Source: XN24 sp964413755 (GTDB lineage: Bacteria > Pseudomonadota > Gammaproteobacteria > Steroidobacterales > XN24). Taken from it: a stretch of DNA of 7,595 nucleotides. The notes below the pieces were generated by a model. The model made no database searches. It was not told the origin of the DNA and saw only the letters and a program-made list of their open reading frames with translations. The translations under genes and the position numbers were made by a program. This document shows positions 1-6,743 of this stretch, in pieces (position 1 is the first letter of the stretch; every line of letters begins with the position of its first letter). The stretch covers positions 1 to 7,595 of the forward strand of contig CAYPTW010000107.1 of the NCBI GenBank assembly GCA_964413755.1. Reading direction: 5' to 3'.

Positions 1-27
1 AGCGCTCTCCCGCTGAGCTAATCGCCC
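1..27 (-). tRNA. 5' part of a tRNA gene, probably tRNA-Val (partial)
   Basis: Read on the minus strand, the first 27 tRNA bases are present: acceptor strand GGGCGAT, then TA at positions 8-9, D-stem GCTC, a D-loop and its partner GAGC. The rest, including the anticodon, lies beyond the left edge. The GGGCGATTAGCTC start resembles bacterial tRNA-Val genes, and tRNA-Ala and a few others share much of the D-arm, so the amino acid is an inference. A good sigma-70 promoter sits just upstream (42-71), which supports a functional gene and not a remnant. Confidence 0.75.
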
Positions 28-41
28 GTGCAAGGCGCGGA

Positions 42-71
42 ATTCTAGTGGCCCCCGCGGGGTGCCGTCAA
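42..71 (-). promoter_or_regulatory. sigma-70 promoter of the partial tRNA gene
   Basis: On the minus strand TTGACG (66-71) and TAGAAT (42-47) are separated by 18 bp. Both hexamers match the -35/-10 consensus at five of six positions. Initiation would fall near position 35, about eight bases before the tRNA 5' end. The discriminator (TCCGCGCC) is GC-rich, as is common for stringently controlled stable-RNA promoters. The spacer contains the palindrome CCCCGCGGGG (53-62). Confidence 0.65.
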
Positions 72-100
72 TCGAGGCTCTTGACCCACGTCACGGGCCT

Positions 101-135
101 GCCGCGCCGAACTGATGCGCGTCACTTTGCGCGGC
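101..135. repeat. GC-rich inverted repeat after the DUF945 gene
   Basis: GCCGCGC (101-107) and GCGCGGC (129-135) form a perfect 7-bp inverted repeat around a 21-base loop that contains a further near-palindrome. It lies between the DUF945 stop codon and the tRNA promoter. No T-run follows on the minus strand, so it does not qualify as an intrinsic terminator; it could still stall polymerase or protect an mRNA end. Confidence 0.35.
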
Positions 136-172
136 GGCCGACTTGATCCAGGTTAGCTCGACAGCGCTCCGC

Positions 173-2098
173 CTACAGCATGCCGAACTCGGAAATCGTC
201 AGCACCGCCTCCACCATGGTCTCGTCCATGGTGCCGACCCAGATGGCGTAGTCGCCCGCCGCCGGATCGACGAACTCGATGCCCGGGTCGAGCCCGCGCC
301 CGAGGGCGTCGTCGTTGCAGTGCCAGCGCCCGTTCGGATCGAGTACCGCCAGGGTGGTGTCGAATTCCGAGGTGGCGTAGATGTAGAGCGGGTTGGGCCC
401 GGCCTCGTAGCCCAGCACCAGGTCCGGTCGCGCCCCGTTCACCAGCCCGATGCAGCCCTCGCCGACCAGCGTCTCCAGGTTGTCGGCGCCGCCGGCCAGC
501 ACGTCCACGGCATAGGGGTCGGGCACGAAGTCGAACACCAGCTCGACGCGGCCGTAGAGCGGTTCCGCCGTGGCGTCCATTTCGCCTGCGCCCATGGCCG
601 GGCCCGCACCGGCGTCCCCGCCCTGGGCCATCTCGCGCAGCACGGCCGCCAGCATGGACTCGACGTTCATCACCTCGACGCCGCCCGCGGACAGCACGCC
701 GTCGCGCAGCTCGGCCGTCACGGTCACGTCTTCCTCGCCGATGACCACGAACGGCACACCGCGCATGCCCTGCAGGGCCTGCTCGTAAAGCGCGACGGCC
801 GCCTGCTCGGTTTCGGCCGGGCTCGCGTCCGCGCCGAGCTGGCCGGCTGCAACGACCTGTGCGATGTAGCGCATGGCCTCCAGCCGCAGGTGGAACTCGG
901 CGTCGGCGCGCAGCGCGCGCGCCAGCTCATCGATGGCCTCGAGCGACAGCTCGGTGACGCCTTCCACGCTCAGGTTGAAGTGCCCGGTGAAGTCATCCGG
1001 CGCCTGCAGCGCCAGGCTCATGCGCTCGAGCGCGAAGCTCGGCCCGGCCACGAGGAGACGCTCGAACTCGTCGATGAAGCGCTCCACTGCGGCCTCGGCT
1101 TCCGCCGCATCCGGGCCCTCCGTGTCCTGTGCGGCCCGCGCCAACTCTTCCGACAGGCGCGCCAGCTCCGAGGTCGCCGCCGCGTCCAGGTCGCGCACCG
1201 CGAGGGTCAACTCGCCGCCGCGCATGGACTGGCCGGCGAGCGTGGTCTCGCCGAAGGTCATGGTGCTGGTGGAATGGATGCGTTCGCTCTCCATCCAGGT
1301 GTTGGTGGCGATGCGCGACTCGTTCATGACGAAATCGCTCCCGCTCACCGTCACCGCCAGGCGCGCGAATCCGCCCCCGCTGGTGCCCACCCAGATGCGC
1401 GGCAGCGCCTCCTCGCCGTCTGCATCGAGGTACACGCCGTCCATGCTCAGCTCGAAGAACTCCGTGCCCTCGCGCACCTCCGCCACGCCGCGCTCCAGCC
1501 GCAGCGCCATTTCCGCGCGATCCAGCTGCGGTGTGCTGCGCAGCGTCGCCTCCAGCCCTTGCAGCACGACGCGTGCGCTGCCGCCGAATTCCGGCGGGTT
1601 GACGAGCCCGTCGTAGTCCACGGCGCGGATGTCCGCCGCCAGCATGCCGGCGAAAGAAATGCGGCTCGCCACGCGCAACATGGGCTCGTCGCCGGGATAC
1701 TGCGGCAGGGCGCCGCGCAACTCGTCCGGCAGGGCGATCGCGGTGTCCGCAGCCGCGACGCCGAAGCCGCCGCCGATCCAGGGCCCGTGACGCACCTGCA
1801 TGCTGCCGCGGATGCGCAGGCTGTCCTCGCTCAGCGCGCCGGACTCGCGCAACGCCTCGAGCGCCTCAGCGGCCTCCTGCGGTTCCCACGACAGGTCGTA
1901 CTCGAGTTCGCCGCCGAAGAACCCGCGCTGGTAGTCGAAGCGGGCCACCTGCACGTCGTCGTGCGCGGTGAGCGCCGCGCCGAGCGCCTGGATCTCCCGC
2001 TCGGCCCGCTGGCCGACCAGGAACGTGGCGAGGAAGTACCCGGCCAGCAGGACCAGGGCGGCGATGAGGAGGGGCTTGTTCATCTTCATGGCGCGCAT
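173..2098 (-). CDS. YdgA/DUF945 family protein with C-terminal PPC-like domain
   Basis: This 641-residue protein has unknown molecular function; DUF945 proteins are inner-membrane-anchored and mostly periplasmic. An N-terminal signal anchor (residues about 8-28) is followed by the family signature near residues 52-63, FDYQRGFFGGEL, and a long region rich in beta strands and amphipathic helices (about 65-490). A Gly/Ala-rich linker (about 491-510) leads to a C-terminal module (about 515-635) resembling bacterial pre-peptidase C-terminal (PPC) domains: a TTLAVLDPNG strand, an NDD turn, then GDYAIWVGT. Cys549 and Cys594 could form a disulfide. E. coli YdgA is about 500 residues and, as I recall it, has no such tail, so the fusion is unusual. 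There is no C-terminal sorting signal. The start is uncertain: ATG codons at 2098, 2089 and 2083 all leave the anchor intact and none has a clear Shine-Dalgarno. It follows the sortase gene by 59 bp and may share its transcript. Confidence 0.85.
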   Translation of the reverse strand: MRAMKMNKPLLIAALVLLAGYFLATFLVGQRAEREIQALGAALTAHDDVQVARFDYQRGFFGGELEYDLSWEPQEAAEALEALRESGALSEDSLRIRGSMQVRHGPWIGGGFGVAAADTAIALPDELRGALPQYPGDEPMLRVASRISFAGMLAADIRAVDYDGLVNPPEFGGSARVVLQGLEATLRSTPQLDRAEMALRLERGVAEVREGTEFFELSMDGVYLDADGEEALPRIWVGTSGGGFARLAVTVSGSDFVMNESRIATNTWMESERIHSTSTMTFGETTLAGQSMRGGELTLAVRDLDAAATSELARLSEELARAAQDTEGPDAAEAEAAVERFIDEFERLLVAGPSFALERMSLALQAPDDFTGHFNLSVEGVTELSLEAIDELARALRADAEFHLRLEAMRYIAQVVAAGQLGADASPAETEQAAVALYEQALQGMRGVPFVVIGEEDVTVTAELRDGVLSAGGVEVMNVESMLAAVLREMAQGGDAGAGPAMGAGEMDATAEPLYGRVELVFDFVPDPYAVDVLAGGADNLETLVGEGCIGLVNGARPDLVLGYEAGPNPLYIYATSEFDTTLAVLDPNGRWHCNDDALGRGLDPGIEFVDPAAGDYAIWVGTMDETMVEAVLTISEFGML

Positions 2099-2157
2099 GA
2101 TACGACGATGCGGCCGCCATGGCTCGTGCCCGCCGGGTGAGCGTGCCGTCGTCCGGG

Positions 2158-2730
2158 TCAGGTTTCGCCGGCGGGCAGCGCCGTCACCACGTAGCGCAGC
2201 GGCCCGCGCGCATCGAGCGCGTCGAAGGGATAGCAGGTCACGAGCGTCAGGCGCGGCCCTGCTGCGTCCAGCGCGATGCGTGTGCGGCGGCTGTCCACCA
2301 CCTCGAGCGCGGCCACCACGAAGCTGAAGCGACGCCCGTCGGGTCGCGTCACCTCGATGCGGTCGCCGGGCAGCAGCGCGGCGAGGGCGCGGAAATGGGT
2401 GTCGCGGTGCCCGGCGATGACGCTGTTGCCGGGCTCGCCGGGCAGCACGCTGGCGCTGTCGTGGGCCGGGCCGAACGCCAGGTTGCGGCCGCTGTTGCCG
2501 GCGAGCACGAACAGCGGCTGCTCGTCACCCGGCAGCTGGAGCTTCGCCACGGCCCGGGTGTCCGCCCAGGGCCAGGGACTGTCCCCACTGGCGAAGGCCC
2601 GTTCGATCAGCGCCTGGGCCAGCCAGGCCTTGGCATGGATCCAGCCGGCCTGGCCGAGCCCGGCCGCGGCCAGCAGCAGCGCCGCGGCGAGCGCCAGCAG
2701 CCGTGGCCGCGACAGCCTGCGCGGCGCCAC
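2158..2730 (-). CDS. class GN sortase
   Basis: This is a membrane-anchored cysteine transpeptidase of 190 residues, the normal size for the Gram-negative (marine proteobacterial) sortase class. It would cleave an LPXTG-like signal on an exported partner. An N-terminal anchor (about 10-30) is followed by the class hallmark GQAGWIHAKAWLAQ (25-39). The catalytic set is complete: His108 in AGHRDTHF, Cys166 in LVTCYPF and Arg179 in GPLRY. The start is a GTG at 2728-2730, and a GAGG ten bases upstream could serve as ribosome binding site. This start lies inside the coding frame of the upstream target-family gene, in the -1 frame, giving a 124-bp overlap and implying translational coupling. The frame is also open upstream but has no family-like sequence there. 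In known genomes this sortase belongs to the dedicated Pds system with a VIT/vWA target, the OmpA-like PdsO and the PdsS/PdsR regulators; only the target is present here. Confidence 0.92.
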   Translation of the reverse strand: MAPRRLSRPRLLALAAALLLAAAGLGQAGWIHAKAWLAQALIERAFASGDSPWPWADTRAVAKLQLPGDEQPLFVLAGNSGRNLAFGPAHDSASVLPGEPGNSVIAGHRDTHFRALAALLPGDRIEVTRPDGRRFSFVVAALEVVDSRRTRIALDAAGPRLTLVTCYPFDALDARGPLRYVVTALPAGET

Positions 2731-4727
2731 CGCCTCAGCGCCTCGGCCATGCGCGCCACGGCGTCCGCGGGCCGCACGGGAGTGACGTCTACCGCCACCA
2801 GGCTGGTGCGCTCGCTGACCAGGCCGTAGCCCATCGCCAGGGCCTCGATCTCGGCGTCGATGCGTTCCCGCGCCAGGCGGCCCGAGGTCGCGCCGCCGCC
2901 GGCGAGGCGCTTGCGCCGTGACAGCTCGGCGATGCGCTCGCGGGCCCAGAGCCGGGCGATGCCGGCCTCGCCTTGCAGCTGCTGCAGCGGCGCCTGGCGG
3001 CTCCAGGCGCCGCCGTTCGCATAGCCGAGCAGCGTGACGCTGCCGGGCACCATCCCTGCCGCGACCGCCGGCGTAGCGGCGCGACCCGACCCTGGTCCGA
3101 GGCGCGCCACGACCGCCAGCGGGTCGCCGGCATACAGGTCGCGCGGCAGCGGCGTGGCCAGTTCGGGCTGCATGCCCGGCGGCCAGTGCAGTTCGAGGTC
3201 CACCAGCGCGGGCCGCTCCAGCTTGCGGAACAGCTCGACCATGCGCGTTGCGACCTGGGCCGGGTCCGTGATGAAGGTGTGAGTGCCGCGCCCGGCCGCC
3301 GCCAGTTCACGCATGAACCAGTCGTTCGGCGCCGCGCCGATGCCCACCGCGAACAGGCGCGCGTCGCCGAGCTGTCGTTCCGCCAGCGCGAGCACCTCGG
3401 TCTCGTTGCTCACGCTGCCGTCGGTGATGAACACCACCTGGCGCAGCAGCCCGGGCGTGGCCGGCATGCCCAGCGCCAGCTCCAGGGCCGGCAGCATGTG
3501 CGTGCCGCCGTCGGCATTGAGTCGCGCGATGTAGCGCTGCGCCGTGCTGCGCGTGCTCGCATCCACCGCCAGCGGCGCACGGAACAGGGCATGCGCCGCG
3601 TTGTTGAACTCGATGATGTTGAAGCGGTCCACGGCGCGGAGACGGGCAACGCCGAGCGCCAGCGCCGCCCGCGCCTGCTCGATGGAGGGGCCGCCCATGG
3701 AGCCGGAGGTGTCGATAATGAAGATCACCTCCCGCGCAGGACCCTGGTCGTCCACCCCGGCCGGGGGCGCGAGCAGCATGAGCGCGTACTGCTCGCCGCC
3801 GAATTCCTCGACATGGATCGCCGCCTGGGTGTCGGGCGCCAGCACCGGCGTCCAGCTGAGCTCGAAGGCGCGGTCCATCGCTGCTGCCGGCGCGACGATG
3901 CGGTGGCGCTCGTGGCCGCCGGGGAGGGATTCCTGCTCGATGAATATGGCATGACTCGGGCTCTCCAGCGCGGCCAGCGGCAGCCCGGCGTTGAGCTCGA
4001 TCTCGATGCGGGCGGTCTGCAGCCCCGGCGCGACATGCTCCGGCGTGGCCCGCGCGTCTAGCGACGCTTCAGGTGCGAGGCCTGGCGTGAGGCCTGGCGC
4101 CATGCCGGGCGCTATGCCGGGCGCCGGGCCCGGGGTGAAGCGGGGCGTGATCGCCAGCGGCAGCGCCAGGTGGTAACGCGCGTCGCGCCAGGCGCTCACG
4201 GCGAGGTAGGCGATGCGCACCGTGACCTCGCCGCGCGGCGGGATGTTGGCCACCGAGGTGGTGAACATGTTCGGGCGTTCCTGCTCCACCAGGCTGGCGC
4301 GTTGGCCGGCCGAGCGCGCCCGCTCATAAGTCTCCCGTGCCTCCTCGCGCGGCTGGATCACGCCGCGGATGACGCGCTCGCCGACCTCCATCTCCATGGT
4401 GTCGACGGCGGCCTCGCCCGGCAGCGGGAACACGTACAGGCCCTCGACCCATTCGTCGCGCGGGTTGCTGAAGCGCTGCGTCACTTCGACCCGGGCGGTG
4501 TGCCCCGTGACGCGCACCCGCACCTCGGTGCCCACGCTGAGCGCCGCGACCGGGTCCTCGTCCAGGGCCGCCTTGAGCCACAGGCCGCCGCGCTCCAGCG
4601 GACTGGCGCCGGCATCCCCCGGGAACCAGACGATGCCCGGCAGCAGGAGGATGAAGAATGCGGCGACGCGCTTCAGGACCTCGAGCCGGTCCGGCGCCGT
4701 TGGCGTGGATTGTGCTTCGTGCTGCAT
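2607..4727 (-). CDS. VIT/vWA protein of the GN-sortase target family, without sorting signal
   Basis: This 706-residue protein belongs to the 'marine proteobacterial sortase target' family, related in layout to inter-alpha-trypsin inhibitor heavy chains. Visible in order: an N-terminal membrane/signal segment (about 21-36), a VIT domain (about 55-180), a Pro-Gly tetrapeptide repeat (197-220), and a vWA domain (about 333-505). The vWA metal site is complete: DTSGS at 339-343, Thr409, and Asp436 in TDGS. A C-terminal family block ends with SLVAVDVTPVRPAD (642-655). Known members then continue to an LPXTG-like motif, a hydrophobic helix and basic residues. Here nothing of that kind follows: about eleven codons later the frame enters the sortase gene and ends in Arg/Pro/Cys-rich out-of-frame sequence (about 667-706). 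The start ATG at 4725-4727 has AGGGAG eight bases upstream; an earlier in-frame ATG at 4805 would add 26 unlikely residues. It probably heads an operon with the sortase. Domain assignment is firm; surface anchoring is doubtful. Confidence 0.88.
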   Translation of the reverse strand: MQHEAQSTPTAPDRLEVLKRVAAFFILLLPGIVWFPGDAGASPLERGGLWLKAALDEDPVAALSVGTEVRVRVTGHTARVEVTQRFSNPRDEWVEGLYVFPLPGEAAVDTMEMEVGERVIRGVIQPREEARETYERARSAGQRASLVEQERPNMFTTSVANIPPRGEVTVRIAYLAVSAWRDARYHLALPLAITPRFTPGPAPGIAPGMAPGLTPGLAPEASLDARATPEHVAPGLQTARIEIELNAGLPLAALESPSHAIFIEQESLPGGHERHRIVAPAAAMDRAFELSWTPVLAPDTQAAIHVEEFGGEQYALMLLAPPAGVDDQGPAREVIFIIDTSGSMGGPSIEQARAALALGVARLRAVDRFNIIEFNNAAHALFRAPLAVDASTRSTAQRYIARLNADGGTHMLPALELALGMPATPGLLRQVVFITDGSVSNETEVLALAERQLGDARLFAVGIGAAPNDWFMRELAAAGRGTHTFITDPAQVATRMVELFRKLERPALVDLELHWPPGMQPELATPLPRDLYAGDPLAVVARLGPGSGRAATPAVAAGMVPGSVTLLGYANGGAWSRQAPLQQLQGEAGIARLWARERIAELSRRKRLAGGGATSGRLARERIDAEIEALAMGYGLVSERTSLVAVDVTPVRPADAVARMAEALRRWRRAGCRGHGCWRSPRRCCWPRPGSARPAGSMPRPGWPRR
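4068..4139 (-). repeat. 12-bp tandem repeat coding for a Pro-Gly spacer
   Basis: Six imperfect 12-bp units encode the tetrapeptides FTPG, PAPG, IAPG, MAPG, LTPG and LAPE (residues 197-220 of the vWA protein). The repeat falls between the VIT and vWA modules. An in-frame 12-bp unit could gain or lose copies without breaking the reading frame. The encoded segment should be extended and flexible. Confidence 0.8.
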
Positions 4728-4883
4728 TTCGCCTGCTCCCTGTTGCCTGGTCTTGACGCCATTGGGCGCCGGCAAGCGGGCAGGGCGATGGGCCGGGGCG
4801 GGCAAAGAGCGGACGAATTATGGCGAATCATGGCAGCGCGGCAGCGCCCTGCGGTTTGACGCAATGCCGCGCAGCTGAGGAAG
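4728..4883 (-). other. intergenic region between tRNA-Glu and the sortase operon
   Basis: This is a 156-bp gap that should hold the end of the tRNA transcript and the start of the sortase-operon transcript. On the minus strand CATAAT (4817-4822) could be a -10 element, but no convincing -35 hexamer lies 16-18 bp upstream. No hairpin followed by a T-run is seen after tRNA-Glu, so read-through from the tRNA unit cannot be excluded. The region also has a tandem 10-bp repeat (4815-4834) and an 8-bp direct repeat GGCAGCGC (4832-4847). Confidence 0.4.
4815..4834. repeat. tandem 10-bp repeat upstream of the sortase operon
   Basis: GAATTATGGC (4815-4824) is followed at once by GAATCATGGC (4825-4834), with one mismatch. 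The period equals about one helical turn. It overlaps the only -10-like hexamer in the gap, so it could be an operator, but chance is not excluded. Confidence 0.5.
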
Positions 4884-4959
4884 TGGCGTCCCCTAGGGGA
4901 TTCGAACCCCTGTCGCCGCCGTGAAAGGGCGGTGTCCTAGGCCTCTAGACGAAGGGGAC
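4884..4959 (-). tRNA. tRNA-Glu (anticodon TTC)
   Basis: This is a complete 76-base cloverleaf on the minus strand. The acceptor stem is GTCCCCT pairing with AGGGGAC, with discriminator G and an encoded CCA. The anticodon arm is CCGCC-CTTTCAC-GGCGG with anticodon TTC, and the T-arm carries GGTTCGAATCC. It is very close to the E. coli tRNA-Glu sequence. It lies 28 bp after tRNA-Ala and was probably cotranscribed with it. Its charging enzyme, GltX, is encoded immediately upstream. Confidence 0.97.
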
Positions 4960-4987
4960 GCAGTTGCGGCCGGGCCGCTGGAGATCT

Positions 4988-5063
<76 letters not shown>

Positions 5064-5077
5064 ACACGAAGTCGCGC

Positions 5078-5106
5078 ATCATAAACAACCCGTTCCCCGG
5101 GAGCAA
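5078..5106 (-). promoter_or_regulatory. sigma-70 promoter of the tRNA-Ala/tRNA-Glu unit
   Basis: On the minus strand TTGCTC (5101-5106) and TATGAT (5078-5083) are separated by the optimal 17 bp. The -10 matches five of six consensus positions and the -35 matches three. Initiation is expected near 5071, about eight bases before the tRNA-Ala 5' end. The GC-rich discriminator (GCGCGAC) fits growth-rate and stringent control of stable RNA. Confidence 0.6.
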
Positions 5107-5144
5107 GACGGAAACGGCCGCGGGTGGCGGGCACCGGTCCGGCC

Positions 5145-6587
5145 TCAACCCGGCTCGGCATTGTCCTCCGCAGCGGCAGCCGCATGGACGATGGCATGCC
5201 GCAGCCGCGCCAGGGTCTTCTCTTTCCCCAGCAGCGCCACGGTGATGTCGATGGGCGGCGATACGGGGCCGCCGCTCACGGCCACGCGCAGCGGCTGGGC
5301 CACCTTGCCCATCTTCAGCCCCAGCGCCTCGGCGACGCGCGCCACCACGTCGTGGATCGGGCCCGCCTGCCAGTCCTCCAGTGCTTCCAGCGCGTCCTTC
5401 AGCTGCCCCAGCGGCTCCAGCGCGCCGGCGCCGAGATGCTGGCGCGCCGCCTTCTCGTGGTAGGCCTCGAAGTCCTGGTAGAAGAAGATCGCCGCCTGGG
5501 CCATCTCGTGCAGCGTCTTGGCGCGCTCGCGATAGGCCTCCGCCACGGCCTCCAGCGCCGGGCCGCCTGAGCAGTCCACGCCGAGCCGCTCCAGCTGCCA
5601 CTGCAGCTCCTGGGTGAGGCGCGCCGGCGCTGCCTCCTTGATGTAGTGCTGGTTGAGCCACATCAGTTTTTCGGGGTTGAAGCTCGACGCGGCCTTGTTG
5701 ACGTCGCCGATGTCGAACAGCTCGACCATCTCCTGCATGGAGAAGATCTCCTGGTCGCCGTGCGACCAGCCGAGGCGCACCAGGTAATTCAGCAGCGCCT
5801 CCGGGAGGTAGCCCTCCTGGCGGTACTGCAGCACGCTGACTGCGCCATGGCGCTTGGACAGCTTGGCGCCGTCGGGGCCGAGGATCATCGGCACGTGCGC
5901 GAACACCGGCGGCTCGGCGCCGAGCGCGCGGTAGACGTTGATCTGGCGCGGCGTGTTGTTGAGGTGGTCGTCGCCGCGCACCACGTGGGTGATGCCCATG
6001 TCCATGTCGTCGACCACGACCGAGAAGTTGTAGGTCGGCACGCCGTCGGAGCGCAGCAGCACCAGGTCGTCGAGTTCCTTGTTGTCGAACACCACGCGCC
6101 CGCGCACCTTGTCGTCCACCACCACCTGGCCCTCGGCCGGGTTGCGGAAGCGCAGCACCGGCGGCACGCCCGGCCGCGGCTCCTTGCGGTCGCGGCAGCG
6201 GCCGTCATAGCGCGGCTTCTCGCCGGCGGCCATCTGCGCCGCGCGCATCTCGTCCAGCTCTTCCTTGCTGCAGTAGCAGTGGTAGGCGTGGCCCTGGGCG
6301 AGAAGTTGCTGCGCCACCTCGGCGTAGCGGTCGAAGCGATCGGTCTGGTACAGCGGGCCCTCGTCGGCGCGCAGGCCGAGCCATTCCATGCCGTCGAGGA
6401 TGACCTGGATCGCTTCCTCGGTGGAGCGGGCGCGGTCCGTGTCCTCGATGCGCAGGACGAACTCGCCGCCGTGGCGGCGTGCCTGCAGCCAGGAAAACAG
6501 CGCGGTGCGCACCCCGCCGATGTGCAGGAAGCCGGTCGGGCTGGGCGCAAAGCGCGTGCGGACGGAGCGGGCAGTGGTATCGGACAC
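5145..6587 (-). CDS. gltX: glutamyl-tRNA synthetase
   Basis: This class I aminoacyl-tRNA synthetase attaches glutamate to tRNA-Glu in the cytoplasm. At 480 residues it has the usual bacterial length. The Rossmann-fold signature FAPSPTGFLHIGG (13-25) carries the HIGH-type motif (His22-Gly25), and AKLSKRHG (241-248) is the KMSKS-type loop. Both ATP-binding motifs are intact, as are RIEDTD (46-51) and the VVRGDDHLNNTPRQ block (202-215). A zinc-knuckle-like insertion shows Cys104, Cys106 and Cys131; the His found two residues after the last Cys in E. coli appears to be Asp133 here. The C-terminal helical anticodon-binding domain spans about 320-470. The start is a GTG at 6585-6587 with GAGG nine bases upstream; no closer start fits the conserved N-terminus. 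The gene is followed after 81 bp by tRNA-Ala and tRNA-Glu, a common gammaproteobacterial order. Discriminating versus non-discriminating specificity cannot be read from this window. Confidence 0.98.
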   Translation of the reverse strand: MSDTTARSVRTRFAPSPTGFLHIGGVRTALFSWLQARRHGGEFVLRIEDTDRARSTEEAIQVILDGMEWLGLRADEGPLYQTDRFDRYAEVAQQLLAQGHAYHCYCSKEELDEMRAAQMAAGEKPRYDGRCRDRKEPRPGVPPVLRFRNPAEGQVVVDDKVRGRVVFDNKELDDLVLLRSDGVPTYNFSVVVDDMDMGITHVVRGDDHLNNTPRQINVYRALGAEPPVFAHVPMILGPDGAKLSKRHGAVSVLQYRQEGYLPEALLNYLVRLGWSHGDQEIFSMQEMVELFDIGDVNKAASSFNPEKLMWLNQHYIKEAAPARLTQELQWQLERLGVDCSGGPALEAVAEAYRERAKTLHEMAQAAIFFYQDFEAYHEKAARQHLGAGALEPLGQLKDALEALEDWQAGPIHDVVARVAEALGLKMGKVAQPLRVAVSGGPVSPPIDITVALLGKEKTLARLRHAIVHAAAAAEDNAEPG

Positions 6588-6618
6588 GGTTCAGGGCCTC
6601 GCTGGGTTCAGGCCGCGG

Positions 6619-6628
6619 ATTCTACCAG
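6619..6628 (-). promoter_or_regulatory. extended -10 promoter of gltX
   Basis: On the minus strand a TGG immediately precedes TAGAAT (6619-6624), which fits the TGn extended -10 pattern. No good -35 hexamer is seen 16-18 bp upstream, as is often the case for extended -10 promoters. Initiation near 6612 would give a leader of about 25 bases to the GTG start. The site lies between the upstream gene's terminator and gltX, where a promoter is needed. Confidence 0.45.
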
Positions 6629-6685
6629 TGCGGGGTGGTCGGGATGATCAGGGGCAGCCGCAGTGGGGACGATGCCGCCTTGCCG

Positions 6686-6715
6686 AAAAAAAGAAGCCCC
6701 GGATTGCGGGGCTTC
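6686..6715 (-). terminator. intrinsic terminator of the PEP-CTERM gene
   Basis: On the minus strand a perfect 8-bp stem GAAGCCCC / GGGGCTTC encloses a seven-base loop and is followed directly by seven T residues. It begins 28 bp after the PEP-CTERM stop codon. It should separate this gene from gltX. On the plus strand no T-run follows, so it acts in one direction only. Confidence 0.93.
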
Positions 6716-6743
6716 CAAGTCGACTTTGTTTTTCTTGTCCGGT

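Noticed and set aside
53..62. CCCCGCGGGG palindrome as an operator or terminator
   Set aside because: It is only 10 bp, lies in the spacer of a tRNA promoter, has no T-run, and such palindromes are common at this GC content.
143..2140. Long plus-strand open frame of 665 codons
   Set aside because: It is exactly antisense to the DUF945 gene, is His/Arg/Gln-rich, has no recognizable domain and no ribosome binding site. Such frames are normal in GC-rich DNA.
2700..2790. Frameshift hiding an LPXTG tail in another frame
   Set aside because: Neither alternative minus-strand frame across the junction contains an LPXTG-like motif with a following hydrophobic segment, so a simple one-base error cannot restore the tail.
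2650..2790. Programmed -1 frameshift producing a target-sortase fusion
   Set aside because: The phase relation would allow it, but there is no slippery heptamer near the junction and the sortase has its own GTG start with a plausible ribosome binding site.
2973..4061. Plus-strand open frame opposite the vWA gene
   Set aside because: It is an antisense shadow with His/Arg-rich translation and no domain; the minus-strand frame has clear VIT and vWA motifs.
173..4959. Integrated island at a tRNA gene
   Set aside because: No integrase, no repeated copy of a tRNA 3' end and no flanking direct repeat is seen; similarity between the D-arms of the tRNAs is ordinary.
5646..6647. Plus-strand open frame opposite gltX
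   Set aside because: It is an antisense shadow of a highly conserved housekeeping gene.
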